The notes beneath the pieces are model-generated. The model was not told the DNA's origin. It saw only the letters and a program-made list of their open reading frames with translations, and did not search any database. Source: Epithemia pelagica (taxonomy: Eukaryota; Bacillariophyta; Bacillariophyceae; Surirellales; Surirellaceae). Taken from it: a stretch of 64,000 nucleotides of DNA. Positions 40,501 through 51,068 of this stretch are shown piece after piece (position 1 is the stretch's first letter; the number at the start of each line of letters is the position of its first letter). A program made the translations under genes and the position numbers. The stretch is from the NCBI GenBank assembly GCA_946965045.2, contig OX337232.1:3348001-3412000 (forward strand). Direction: 5' to 3'.

Positions 40501-40719
40501 ATGCTCTTGATTTTGGGAGCACTCTCGGCGTTTGCAGCCGACTTGAATTCACTGTATCCCTTCCACAGCGTGGCCAAGAAACCAACAACAGTAGCTCCAA
40601 AGACGGTTGCCATAACCCCTTCCCTCTTTCTCAATGCGGCACCTCCGGCGCAGGCTCCCATTCAATTTGGCACTCCCCCACCATCACAACAGGACGACGT
40701 TGCCCTTTTAATTACCTAG
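40501..40719 (+). CDS. Small ORF sharing a segment with the MORN-repeat gene
   Basis: A 72-codon frame from ATG 40501 begins with a signal-peptide-like stretch (MLLILGALSAFAADL). Its residues 41-60 (SLFLNAAPPAQAPIQFGTPP) closely match SLFLNATPPKQAPIQFGTPP in the MORN protein encoded at 43983-47174. The DNA of both segments is also similar (about 60 bp). Either a copied fragment gave rise to a short frame by chance or this is a real small secreted protein. I favour a gene fragment. Confidence 0.3.
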   Translation: MLLILGALSAFAADLNSLYPFHSVAKKPTTVAPKTVAITPSLFLNAAPPAQAPIQFGTPPPSQQDDVALLIT

Positions 40720-40995
40720 GAGTACTTCTAACAGTATACTCCTAACAGTTAACAGTAAATACTGTTTTCTTCGGAGTGGAGATCTCGCAAGATATCGCAT
40801 GTATTTGCAACCTGCACGTATGGACCTGCATGTCTGCAACGCGAAAGAGATTCTACGCTGTCGGGCGGCACACATGAGAATCTTTCGAACAAGTCTATGG
40901 TCCCATAAACTCGCAACGACCCAAGACAACACGACCTTCAACAACCCTCGCCGGAGCTTTTCCTTCCTCACCGCCACCGAAAGTCAAAAGCCATC

Positions 40996-42351
40996 ATGTT
41001 CCGCCTCTTCTTCTTGTCCTGGTTGTCGCTGCTGTTGTTTCTGGGTGAAACGAATTTGACACTCTTTGTCAAGGCGGAAGAAAACACCACAGCAGAAGAC
41101 ACCACTCCTACTCCAACAAGTACCCCAACAAGTACTCCTACATCATCACCGACAAGTGAGCCAACTTCTTCTCCGACAGCAGAAGACACCAAAGCAGAAG
41201 ACACCACAGCAGAAGACAGCATTTACAACGTGGCGACGACGGACTTTGGTCTTGTTGAGCGACAAAACGGGCGACGTCGTCTGAACAATGAATCAACTGA
41301 CAACGACAATGACAACATCAATGAAGATGAGGACGACCCATGCGTTGTAACCCAAGGATTGCTGTTTAATGAGATTGACGAAAAGAATATGGTCCAATAT
41401 ACTTTTACTCGAGCCGACGCTGGGGTTTGTACGCAATGTCGGCAAGGAGGAGCTGAAAACATCCGTCGAGTTCTTTTGGCGGCCGGGCTGTGCAACACGG
41501 CTACGCAGCGACATATCTACCGTATCACCCGTGACCTTTACGCTGCCAAAAGCGGATTGTCCACACAGCTTGTGGGTGTCGTTTGTGGCACAGCGGATCC
41601 AATAAACAATGAATGTTCAATCCAAATCTCGATTGGTACTTTGCAACAAATTACGTGCGGATCCAAGCTCTTTTTTATTAAAACCGAGCGAGCATCCGAC
41701 CTTCCCGATGCCGTGGCGTTGGACGCATTCAAGATGGACGATTTGGATCTTCTTGAATTGGTCAAAATCAACGGACCAACCGAAACTAACATTGATCAGC
41801 TGCCCGCTGATAGCACATGCTTTGAGGAAGGCATGACATTTCGTCAGTGCCTTGAGTCCGACGTCAAGTGCCTCGACAAGGCATCACAGGGGCTGGGAAT
41901 TTCTTGTCCCTCCATCAAGCTAGCGTCAACATTTGATGAATTGAAACAACCAGAGGGAGAATCAAGACAACTAGAAACGAGCGAGGAAAAGGAAAGAGAG
42001 AAAATTGGTAAGGAAACCTGGACCAAACTGGGTCTGGAGAGAAAATTGGCATTTCCCTTTGTTCCCATTGTTCTTTTTTTGGTGGAAGTGGTGGCCGGAG
42101 CGGTGGCTGGGGTGCTCGTTGAAATTGCTGTTGATGCTATTATTGAAAAAATATCGAATCCAAATTTGGAACGAGTTGGAAAGCTTGCTCCGGTCATCGT
42201 TTCGATTTCTACAATGACAATGCCGATCCTGACTCGTTTTGTCTTCAAGATACTCCCTGTGTCAACAGTTTTCAAAACCCTGATGGCAATGAGGATGGCA
42301 ATGAGGAAGATTTCAAGTCAAAACGTCCCGGTCTTTTTATTTTTCCGGTGA
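40996..42351 (+). CDS. Secreted or membrane protein with Thr/Pro repeats, unknown function
   Basis: ATG 40996 starts a signal peptide (MFRLFFLSWLSLLLFL...). A PTSTPT-type Thr/Pro/Ser stretch follows at about residues 36-60 with AEDT repeats, suggesting O-glycosylation, and then RQNGRRRL. The body has many cysteines (VCTQCRQGG, VVCGTADPINNEC, ITCGSKLFF, DSTCFEEGMTFRQC) typical of an extracellular fold; the family is not recognised. A hydrophobic helix (FVPIVLFLVEVVAGAVAGVLVEIAVDAII) is near 353-382. Around the six-A run at 42146-42151 the coding quality switches to another frame, which continues to TAA 42417-42419 with an Asp/Asn-rich segment (DFYNDNADPDSFC) and a terminal membrane helix. The annotated end at 42351 is therefore probably an artefact of a one-base loss. 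Confidence 0.6.
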   Translation: MFRLFFLSWLSLLLFLGETNLTLFVKAEENTTAEDTTPTPTSTPTSTPTSSPTSEPTSSPTAEDTKAEDTTAEDSIYNVATTDFGLVERQNGRRRLNNESTDNDNDNINEDEDDPCVVTQGLLFNEIDEKNMVQYTFTRADAGVCTQCRQGGAENIRRVLLAAGLCNTATQRHIYRITRDLYAAKSGLSTQLVGVVCGTADPINNECSIQISIGTLQQITCGSKLFFIKTERASDLPDAVALDAFKMDDLDLLELVKINGPTETNIDQLPADSTCFEEGMTFRQCLESDVKCLDKASQGLGISCPSIKLASTFDELKQPEGESRQLETSEEKEREKIGKETWTKLGLERKLAFPFVPIVLFLVEVVAGAVAGVLVEIAVDAIIEKISNPNLERVGKLAPVIVSISTMTMPILTRFVFKILPVSTVFKTLMAMRMAMRKISSQNVPVFLFFR

Positions 42352-42419
42352 TCTACATTGTGATTGTCTTTTGCTGGTTGCTTGCTTGTCTAGTTGGATG
42401 TTTGCTTGATGGGACTTAA

Positions 42420-43982
42420 TTCCAGAAGGCAGCATTATGATTGGTTGAAACAATGTCTTAAACAATTAAATTCGGTGGAGGCAGTCTCTCCGTATTCCGT
42501 ACTCTAAGCAACGATTGTCAAGTAATGCATGTTTTTAGTCACAATTCAAGCCTATATGGGATGCCACTGTCGCGTTATGGACTATCCAGGACATCTGTGG
42601 GAGCGTGGTATATCATTTTATAGAGCAAGACACAATGCCGATGCAGATAAGCACATTGTATCGTACCAAAGGAACGTGACTGGTTTTGTTATCATGTGTT
42701 AACCACCGGATCAGTCCGAAGCGACGGATCAAGGGGATTTTGTGTGTGGTTCTTGCGTGCGGAACAAAAAAAATAAAAAATGGTACGGTGGCTTCCGTCT
42801 ACGGAGAAAGAGTCCCCCTGCGTGCCACGAACGCGTGCGATCATCCCTGCCAAATACCAAAACCATCGAGTCGCGGAAGTTGTTTTTGTCCGAATCACAC
42901 AAAAATCACAAAACAACGATGGTATTAGATACAACAGCTACACCAAGAATTGATCCTTTCGATACGTAGCATGACAGTTTGAAGAGGCTTGGAGGAGCAC
43001 AAGTGGTGTACGTTTACTGGGAAGGAGGATAGGAATCAACAACACTGCTCCATCAGCACAAACCTTTTGTCACCTTGACCACGAAACCACAAACTCTCTA
43101 TTAGATGACACGACCCATGATACTCCTACCTGTCAAGCAAACGGAAGGGATATCATCATGACGCTGCAGTGACAACCACCACAATGATTCGGCGACGATC
43201 GAGCTGTCGATCCATGCACGGCCGAATAGCCTGGATGGTGATGATAATGGGCATGATCCTTGGCTCGACCGACTGTACCTGCATTCTTTCCGGAACTGGT
43301 TTTGTGCCTCACAACATCACGATCCTCGCGAAACAGAAGCATTCTTTGGACTCAAAACCTTACGAATCGTTGGAGGAACGAGACTCTATCTAGAGGTAAA
43401 GCGACTCGCTCCCTGTTTAGCCTCATGGAACATGGAAGATCAAGCTTTATCGATTAGACCCCTACGCAACCAAGTCGGATTCGAAGTGTATATACTCCTA
43501 GCTAGGTGTAGCTGATCGAGACGTAGACACGAATAGCACAAGTATTAAATTGACTGACGGACAGACGAATTCTGCTGTCGATCAAGCCGCGACTCGTTAT
43601 CCAAAATTTTGAAATTTGAACGAGGGGCGACACCAAAAAAACTTCCTTCCCACACACCATGGTGCACCAGCCGACGGCGAGCGAGAGTGGTATTGAATAC
43701 GAGACTGCGGTGGTCGCCATTCTACGTCCTTTGCAGTCTCTATACTAGAGAGAGTCGCCTGGAATTGTTGACAAAAGGGTGTTTGTAGAGCAGCAGCACA
43801 ATCTCGCGGACCGAGACTGCGCGGCGTCTTGTCGGTCTCTTCGTTGGTCTCGTTTTGCAGTGTTGTTGTTGTTGTTGTTTTTCGAACAACAGAACATTTG
43901 CACTCCTCCTCTGGCACTGGTGCTCCCACAAACACAAAGAACCAACCAAGAGAACTAAATCACTCGACTAGCAATATACACC
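42420..43982. other. Intergenic region without a supported gene
   Basis: No gene is supported in this 1.6 kb. A 69-codon frame from ATG 43184 has a hydrophobic beginning, but no relatives are known to me. The segment at 43345-43420 (TTGGACTCAAAACCTTACG and following) resembles 48940-49010. It should contain the MORN gene promoter at its right end. Confidence 0.4.
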
Positions 43983-46900
43983 ATGATTGTCGCCTTGCGT
44001 GGTCGATTGGAACGATGTAGTGTGGTGGGAAATCCTCCTCCGGATTCCTCTGGAACCACAACGACTACTACGAATACTACTACGACGACGACGAAGCAAG
44101 AACTAGAAGGAACCACACAACGAACGGAGGAATCCAAATCAGAATCCGGAGGAGACGAAACGACGGTTCCAATCACCACCCCTGGCACAAATCCATCCAC
44201 TTCTACCGCGGCACCGACTGGCACCAGTAGTGCGTCAGGTTCCTCGTCGTCTTCTCACAAGTGGAAGTGGACGGGCTATTGGGCCTTTGGAACGCACCTG
44301 ACGGCCGACCAAGTCCAAGCGCATGAAGCAACGGCGTCGTCGTCATGGCCAGCTTACCCACGAACCACTTCCCCACAAACTCCACAGTTATATGCCTTTA
44401 CCTATACGTGGAATGCCGCCGTCGATCCTTTTGATGTGCAGGTACCCTCCGAACAACAGGCCTATCAAGACTATCAACAACAACAACAAGCCGCGAAAGA
44501 ACAAGCCGCCGCCAAGGACGAAACGGAAGCAACACAACCAGAAGGCAACAACAACTCCAAAAAGAAAAAAGAAAAGTCCGAACAGCACACGGTGGACATG
44601 ACCGAATCCACTACTACGAAATCCACTACTTCGACGACTTCGAAGCCTCCCACGGTTTCCACCTTTGCCGATCATGGCTTTACCGATGCGTCGACCAAAC
44701 ATCATGAGGAGTGTCCCACGGGAGGACAATGGGTCGGACACTTTGAAACGGCACCCACCACCACCACTTTGGGAGCAGGTCGTCGATCGTCGCTGACAGC
44801 ATCCTCCTTGCTGGGTAACGCAGCCACTCCAACCACTTCCGCGCTTCCGCAAATTGCCGAATCCTTTTCCCTCTTTCTCAATGCGACACCACCCAAACAG
44901 GCTCCCATTCAATTTGGCACTCCCCCCGCCGAACCATGCGCAGTGACACCCCCCAACGAACCACCAGCGCCCTTTTATTTGCCATCGTCGGGCTACATTC
45001 ATGCGCGCGGGACGGGGACCAATCAATATGGGACCTTTGAATTGATTGGTTCCTTGGAATTGGCCACGGGGTTGTTGCACTTGCAAAAATGGTATGTCCA
45101 AACGCCCATGACCAGCACCATGACGTCTCGAAGTTCGAGTGTGTCGCGTCGCAGTCCACGGGGAAGGGGACGACGCACCGTGCGATTGTCCGTGGGTGGC
45201 ACTAGCAGCAGTATGACGGCCAATCCCTTGAGTAATACGGCTACTGCTTCAGATGCCGCATCCACCGGGGCTCCCTTGTTGCGAGGAACCCGCAAACGTC
45301 AATTGTCCTGGAAACGACGGAGCATGATGGAAGAGTCCACGAGTATTGCAACGACGACTCCAACTAGTACCGATCCGAATGTCACTGCCGTTCCATCCAA
45401 TGCCACAACGACGACAACGACGAATATGGGTGGTGGAACCACCACCACCGATGCTGCCAGCAGCCACAATAAACGAATGCGGAGCAGCAAACACCCACGC
45501 ACCTCGTCCATGTCCACGGCATCCGTCAGTACCAATGAATTTGCCATGTTGGATGCTTCCATGGACTTGAGCAATCGGAGTGCCGATGATCCAGAGGGGA
45601 CGACGACATTGATGCAAGTGGAAGGCATGGCGCGTGTCGTTGGAGGAGATGCAGGGGATGCCACGCCACGAATGGTCATCGCAACGGATGGGTCCGTGTC
45701 GGCACCACCAGCACCACCACCACCCTTGTCCATTCCGGGACGGTCACAATCGCAAGCCGCACCGCAACCATCGCCCCGAGGCGAGGGTTCGAAACGCACC
45801 AAGTCGTCGTCGAGTCGACGAGGAAGTAGTAGTGGTGGTGGTGGAGTGGCAACCATCCTCTCATCCAATACCAACCAGCAGAACAGCAACAACAACAATA
45901 CACGTGGACCCGTGATTGAATTGCCCCTGGTGGGAGATCCACTCAAGGCTCGTTGGCGGGGTGCCCATTTTTTGTATTATCACAAATCCTCAACACCCGC
46001 CACCGAAGATGCTGTCGGTTCGCAAACGAGCACTACGAATAGTACCAATCCCTCGACGGGAGGTACGGCCACGAATACCGCCGTGTCATCTTCGTCGTCG
46101 GCAGCCGCCACTATCAAATCGGTCGTGTACGAAGGTGAATTGTTGCAAGGACAACGGCATGGACGAGGAGTGTGTTTGTACGACAACAATTTAATTTACG
46201 AAGGCGAATGGCAATTCGACAAGGAACATGGCCATGGCCAATTGTGTACTGGCGATCGCAAACGAATCTTGTACGAAGGAGATTGGGAACGGGGCAAAAT
46301 TCAAGGACGAGGCATTTATTATTATTATAACAACAACAATAATACTACTGCAGGGGATGCACTGCCGCACGAGGCCACGACGGGAGGAAAACGCAAAAAG
46401 TCAATGAGTGGTACTACAACAACAACAACGACGACGACGACACCGGGTATTACTGGACTGAGTGGTAACAACAACAGCAGCATTACGAGCGGAGGCCGAT
46501 CGACGGCCAGTACGACAGGTCCCATGCGGAGTGCTTGTCGCTACGAGGGCGAATTTCGTGAGAATTTGCGTCACGGGTCCGGTATTTATGTCTTGCCCAA
46601 TGGCTCCGTGTACGACGGCCAATGGCGGGATGGGACCATGAATGGTCGTGGCATTTTTCGTTGGCCCGATGGGGAGTCGGTGTACGATGGCGAATGGAAG
46701 GATGGGAAGCGACATGGACAGGGCTTGTTGCGGGCCGCCAATGGCTTTTTGTACGATGGCAATTGGGTCTATAATACCATGGAAGGACGGGGATCGGCCA
46801 CCTATCCGAATGGACAACAATACCACGGCATGTTTAGTCACGGCAAACGCGATGGACGAGGAACCATCATCTTTCCCAATGGGGGAGCCGTCTACGAAGG

Positions 46901-47174
46901 ACGATTCCGAAACGATGCCGTCGATGGACAAGGGACCATGAAAATTCATCAAGCCGTCGTGGTCGTACCACGGGACGAGGACGACGAGGACCCATACAGC
47001 GGCAAGAGTGAGGATCAACGGGCCGGCGGGGAAGGGGTCCAGGTCGTGAACCAGGAGACACGACAGGGGAAAACGACGACTGAACGACCCTTGGATTTTA
47101 TGATTCCCGTATCCTTCCAAAGTGATATGGGACACATTCATCGCAAGGCTGGATTTACAGTAGGAGGCAAATAA
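43983..47174 (+). CDS. MORN-repeat protein, 1063 residues
   Basis: An intact frame runs from ATG 43983 (ACACC before it) to TAA. The N-terminal 700 residues are mostly Thr/Ser/Asn/Gln-rich and probably disordered, broken by ordered islands (HKWKWTGYWAFGTHL near 90; PFYLPSSGYIHARGTGTNQYGTFELIGSLELATGLL-like sequence near 333-370 that may be a beta-sheet module). Residues 716 to about 990 hold nine MORN repeats of the Y-(E/D)-G-(E/Q/N)-(W/F) type, with a Thr/Ser insert between the third and fourth. MORN arrays bind membranes or act as scaffolds, often with phosphoinositide kinases or in cytoskeletal structures; no enzyme domain is present here. A short piece (SLFLNATPPKQAP) recurs at 40501-40719. 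Confidence 0.85.
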   Translation: MIVALRGRLERCSVVGNPPPDSSGTTTTTTNTTTTTTKQELEGTTQRTEESKSESGGDETTVPITTPGTNPSTSTAAPTGTSSASGSSSSSHKWKWTGYWAFGTHLTADQVQAHEATASSSWPAYPRTTSPQTPQLYAFTYTWNAAVDPFDVQVPSEQQAYQDYQQQQQAAKEQAAAKDETEATQPEGNNNSKKKKEKSEQHTVDMTESTTTKSTTSTTSKPPTVSTFADHGFTDASTKHHEECPTGGQWVGHFETAPTTTTLGAGRRSSLTASSLLGNAATPTTSALPQIAESFSLFLNATPPKQAPIQFGTPPAEPCAVTPPNEPPAPFYLPSSGYIHARGTGTNQYGTFELIGSLELATGLLHLQKWYVQTPMTSTMTSRSSSVSRRSPRGRGRRTVRLSVGGTSSSMTANPLSNTATASDAASTGAPLLRGTRKRQLSWKRRSMMEESTSIATTTPTSTDPNVTAVPSNATTTTTTNMGGGTTTTDAASSHNKRMRSSKHPRTSSMSTASVSTNEFAMLDASMDLSNRSADDPEGTTTLMQVEGMARVVGGDAGDATPRMVIATDGSVSAPPAPPPPLSIPGRSQSQAAPQPSPRGEGSKRTKSSSSRRGSSSGGGGVATILSSNTNQQNSNNNNTRGPVIELPLVGDPLKARWRGAHFLYYHKSSTPATEDAVGSQTSTTNSTNPSTGGTATNTAVSSSSSAAATIKSVVYEGELLQGQRHGRGVCLYDNNLIYEGEWQFDKEHGHGQLCTGDRKRILYEGDWERGKIQGRGIYYYYNNNNNTTAGDALPHEATTGGKRKKSMSGTTTTTTTTTTPGITGLSGNNNSSITSGGRSTASTTGPMRSACRYEGEFRENLRHGSGIYVLPNGSVYDGQWRDGTMNGRGIFRWPDGESVYDGEWKDGKRHGQGLLRAANGFLYDGNWVYNTMEGRGSATYPNGQQYHGMFSHGKRDGRGTIIFPNGGAVYEGRFRNDAVDGQGTMKIHQAVVVVPRDEDDEDPYSGKSEDQRAGGEGVQVVNQETRQGKTTTERPLDFMIPVSFQSDMGHIHRKAGFTVGGK

Positions 47175-47437
47175 GTGAGGGTCTACCGAAGGAGCATGGA
47201 GGTTCGTAATGCCCGTGGAATCTTGTTTCGAAGCGCAGGGACTAGGTTGTCCTCTGTCTCTCTCTGTTAGTGCTCCAACTCACGGACCGAGTGGCAGACT
47301 ACACTTTGGTACAATCAAGTTGCCAATCCATGGGCGCTTTTTTGGAAATCTCTCGCACAATTCGCCTCTCACCTACTCGTTCACCGTAGATTCCATGACA
47401 ATCAAGTTATACAAACTATCTCAAGACTGAAACGAAC

Positions 47438-48277
47438 TTAAATCTGCTGACAAAACTTCATGCCCAACAAATGCGTATACACGACCGTGTTCTTGTCCAT
47501 CAAAGACAGTTGTTCACAGGAATTTTCCCCCTCACCTGATATACAGACAGTACCTGTAGAAAGGGCAACACTGCTGTGCCCTTTGCGTGCTACAGTCATT
47601 TGGGGAACATTGTTCCACACTTTGTTGCGTTTCATGTCTACAACGTCAACAGGCGAAGTAAGAGAGCCTCCTCTTATGACCAGACATGATCCAACTCGAA
47701 CCACAGCATGAAGAGAATGATGTCTATTGAAACTCCAGTCTTCCATTAAAGTCCAGGACAAAGAAGGTGGAAACACAGATGTTGCAGTTTCGTTTGTACC
47801 CTCACGGCATGAACCACTCAGTTCCAAGTACTCGAAATTTTTGAAGTCGATAAATTCATCAGGATTACCAGCAAGATAAACGCACGAACCAATGGCAGCT
47901 AGACCTACACCATGACGAGGCACATTCAGTTGCGGGCCTGGAAAGACATGCGGTTGATTTTCTTGGTTGGTGTCGATTATTTCAACGGATGACAAAACTT
48001 GTTCGGTAGTCCATCCGTATCCACCGGCCACAACAATGTACCGGTTGTGAATCACTACAGCTGAACACGCGAATCGTTCTTCCGATAGTCGACACTTCAG
48101 TGCCTTCCATGGGGTCTGTTCACCACTTCTTTTCTTCGAAGAAAATGACAGTAGATCAAGGACGTTGATTCGTTCCATTGTGTCCACGGGCACCTCGCGG
48201 CCGGTACACGTTCCGCCAATGCCATATACATTGCCTGTGCAGACAACAGCAGCAATATCCGCTCTCATCTCATTCAT
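47438..48277 (-). CDS. Kelch-like beta-propeller protein
   Basis: The frame from ATG 48277 to its stop at 47438 gives 279 residues with several kelch-type blades: NVYGIGGTCTGREV (near 16-29), RYIVVAGGYGWTTEQVLSSVEIID, SCVYLAGNPDEF and SCLVIRGGSLTSPVDVVDM. The order hydrophobic-x-GG followed by Y/W and an acidic residue is the kelch pattern. Such propellers are protein-interaction platforms. Just upstream another minus frame (48455 to 48270) encodes a basic leucine-rich segment ending DRRAQDE, and overlaps the start in a different phase; the two may be one gene broken by a frame change or small intron near 48275, in which case the N-terminus annotated here is too short. Confidence 0.6.
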   Translation of the reverse strand: MNEMRADIAAVVCTGNVYGIGGTCTGREVPVDTMERINVLDLLSFSSKKRSGEQTPWKALKCRLSEERFACSAVVIHNRYIVVAGGYGWTTEQVLSSVEIIDTNQENQPHVFPGPQLNVPRHGVGLAAIGSCVYLAGNPDEFIDFKNFEYLELSGSCREGTNETATSVFPPSLSWTLMEDWSFNRHHSLHAVVRVGSCLVIRGGSLTSPVDVVDMKRNKVWNNVPQMTVARKGHSSVALSTGTVCISGEGENSCEQLSLMDKNTVVYTHLLGMKFCQQI

Positions 48278-48455
48278 CTTGGGCCCTTCTATCCAGAGTA
48301 TTCAAAAGAAGCACTGAATTCGTTCTACGTCTCTGCATCTGATGTACAATACGAATCAAATCCAAATGGTTTAGTAGACGATCCGGTATGAGTATCGGTC
48401 TATTGCCGCCTAATACCACAACAATTTCTTCGTGGGGATTTTGTGGAGGATGCAC

Positions 48456-49202
48456 TACAACTGAGGCATGCTGGCTCCGCCATCCTCACTAAAAGTGAAG
48501 GTCATTCTTCGTCATTTCTTTTCCATCTTGGTTCTTCTTGATTGTCGCCAAACACAAGACCAGACAAACGCACTTGGTCTTCCTCTTTCATCCTTTTCCA
48601 AATTGTAGCCACGAATGGACTCTGTTTTGTCTTCGATGAACTTCACGATGCGGTGTTCAACAGACTCGCTAATAGTTTCGTTTTGAAAAGCCTGAGGTTC
48701 CTTGGTGTTCGAGCCTAGAGAGAGTCACCGTGTGGTCTCGCGTTGCGCTCTTTTTTATTGGACTCTACACGAAATTTCTCCACGGTGTGGGATCGAACGA
48801 TCACACGATCGTCCGCGGATTCACGTTCGAGTGCATGCGCGCCGGATTTTCATTGGGATTTTCATGGAGAGCACGTTGGACAGAGGACGCACTACTGACA
48901 GTTGGCCAATCCACATGACAAACAGTGGAAATCAAGAGTTCTTTGGACTCGAAACCTTCCGGAGCGTGGAACGAAGGAGACTATGGAGAGATTCGTTGAC
49001 GGTGTAGCCTCAATGAATAGCAAGGTTTATCAAGACGCAAATATATCTCGAATCTGCTGGATTATAACTGGATAGTATTCATAGACACTAACACAAAATG
49101 TCCTTCGCCAGACAGCGGCTTCCAACTTGTATTGTCATACTCAAGAAAAGATTTCATAGATATGGACTCTCCAGCTTCGCGCTGTAGGTGTGATCAGGAC
49201 GA
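48456..49202. other. Intergenic region, 3' flank of the first family copy
   Basis: No gene is supported. The right part (about 49030-49200) is duplicated at 52340-52528, as part of the block that carries the family member. 48940-49010 resembles 43345-43430. Confidence 0.45.
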
Positions 49203-49976
49203 TTAGGACGTCACAAGTTCTCCAATCGAGACAGCATCTTCCTCTTGGTCCTTGTTGTCAGCCTGCATCACGGCATGCATCAAGTTGCGTACCTGGCCAT
49301 TGGGAAACATGGAAAAGGACAAGGAAACCGATCGAAGACGATCCTTGGAAAGAGAATGCAGTTTGCCAACCAAGTCGATCGCTTGCGTGGAGGAATCGCA
49401 CAAACAAATGCTGCGCAAAAAGCCCGATACGGCACTGTGTGGTGCACTCATGGCATCTCGTACTTGTTGAGGTTTCAACTGCTTCATGAGATTCAAGGCG
49501 GTGAAGACCACAGGCATAGAACAAGAGGAGGCTTGTTCATCTTGCAACACCAACAAGGCTTGAACCAGTTGAGACAGTGCAGCCACTCCACCTTGTGAAT
49601 GTTGAATCTCAATCTGTTGCAAGAGCTTCGACCAACCATGCTCGTAGGTGTCGTCATCGTCGTCATTTTCCTGATGCATCCAGAGACGGAGCAAAAAGTA
49701 GACCCAGCGGTTCCGGTCACAAGGAGGACATGCTATCAAGGTCTGTAATAGCACGTCGACTTGGTTGCGCGGCACCTTGATCAAGATAAGCTCCAACATG
49801 CGTCGTCCTTGAGCATCTTCCATCAGTTCCAAGCCGTCTTTATCATCCACGCTTCGTACCCTTGAGAATTTTTCGCCCGATTCGTACTCAAGAAACATTA
49901 TCAAAAGTTTTAATGTGCCAAAGACAGCAGCCATGGCAACCATGTACGAGGAAAGGAAGTCAAGATAAGTGTTCAT
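49203..49976 (-). CDS. Unknown membrane-anchored family, copy 1
   Basis: The frame ends at TAA 49203-49205. I choose ATG 49976 because it directly precedes the membrane helix (SSYMVAMAAVFGTLKLLIMFL), as in the other copies; an upstream ATG at 50069 is in frame, and the intervening residues are partly conserved in copy 2. After the helix comes a helical domain: ELMEDAQGRRMLELILIKVPRNQVDVLLQTL, CPPCDRNRWVYFLLRLWMHQ, an Asp run, LSQLVQALLVLQDE, and a C-terminal signature GFLRSICLCDSS...LHSLSKDRLRSVSLSFSMFPNGQVRNLMHAVMQ. The family is not recognised; alpha-helical repeats are likely. Related copies follow at 52.5, 54.4, 56.1 and 60.4 kb on the same strand, forming a local array. Confidence 0.65.
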   Translation of the reverse strand: MNTYLDFLSSYMVAMAAVFGTLKLLIMFLEYESGEKFSRVRSVDDKDGLELMEDAQGRRMLELILIKVPRNQVDVLLQTLIACPPCDRNRWVYFLLRLWMHQENDDDDDTYEHGWSKLLQQIEIQHSQGGVAALSQLVQALLVLQDEQASSCSMPVVFTALNLMKQLKPQQVRDAMSAPHSAVSGFLRSICLCDSSTQAIDLVGKLHSLSKDRLRSVSLSFSMFPNGQVRNLMHAVMQADNKDQEEDAVSIGELVTS

Positions 49977-51068
49977 TGTACCGTGGTTGATCTTGGAATT
50001 ATTGTGAGTGATTTCATCCAAATTGGGTTGATTGAAACGTGTCCCCGCTATCAGACGTGGGGAGCTCATTGGAGTATCCACGCTGAGGACAAAACGTTTT
50101 GCGGCGAAAGAGGTTCTCTCCACACACGTTGGCTGATTGTTCCATTTCCGTAGACCGGTGGAAGTTTTTCAAGGACTAGTACTACACCAGCCCTTCTTTC
50201 AAGACTCATCGAGATGTAATTGGCTGTTTCGCCACCGGACTCGCTTCGAAGCTCTGAACAATATGCGTCTCGGTACCCTGACACACCTTGAACTTAAGAA
50301 CCTCTCAGTTTCGACACTGCGCAAACTTGAAAGAGGCGTCGTATGGCAGTTGGTTGGTGGTCCACCAGGATCTTTTCCCGTTGCAGACTGAGAGAGGAGG
50401 TACGAGAGGCATCACATCTGATGCAGTTCGGTGCGAGAGTCTTTCTTTGGTCTGTTGGCTTACACGAGATTGTTCTTGTCACTTTGTGTCCAATTCGGTG
50501 GTCGCCAGGCGCGTTTGTCTATGTAGACGAGATTCACAAGATCAGTCACGCGCAGTCGCAATCAGATAAGTACACTTTGAGCGTGCTCTCTCTCGTTCGC
50601 TCTCCGCCTCTCCGCGAAGCACTCTGTCGACACCTCTTCTACTTTTACACTTTTCCAAATGCACAAGCGATTCATCTATCCTTCAAGAAATAATGCGAGG
50701 ACAAGCAAGGAAACAAAGCATTTATTTGTAGAAGTATTTGGTGAAATGTTCCGCCGTAGGTTGTGAACAGGTTGTTTGGTACTTCGATGGAGGAGGGCGA
50801 CCATGAAAATTTGTTGATTTAGAATGCGACGAGAGGGAAAACAAGCGTCAGCGGTCAGCGCAGGGACACTCGTTTGTGACGATGGCTGTTCTTTTCGAGT
50901 CTTTCCATGACCCAAAATCTTCCGCGACTGGAAAGAAACGCGAAACTTCATTCCAACACATCTTTCCGAGATCTGCCAGAAAATTTGCTGCCAAGACAAG
51001 CATCCGAAACCAAACGATGAGTATCATAAAACGCAAATCCAAAGGAACCAGAAAGCACAACAAAACAA
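49977..51068. other. Intergenic region between family copy 1 and the coiled-coil gene
   Basis: The genes are divergent, so promoters of both lie here. Parts of 50290-50580 resemble 53600-53810 (CACTGCGCAAA, ACTTTGTGTC-AATTCGGTGG words), showing that upstream flank was duplicated with the family members. No gene is supported. Confidence 0.45.

Noticed and set aside
43184-43393. A 69-codon ORF with a hydrophobic beginning
   Set aside because: Possible small secreted protein, but no homologue, repeat or context supports it.
45299-45946. A 215-codon minus-strand frame opposite the MORN gene
   Set aside because: Low-complexity shadow of Thr/Ser/Asn-rich coding sequence; no independent evidence.
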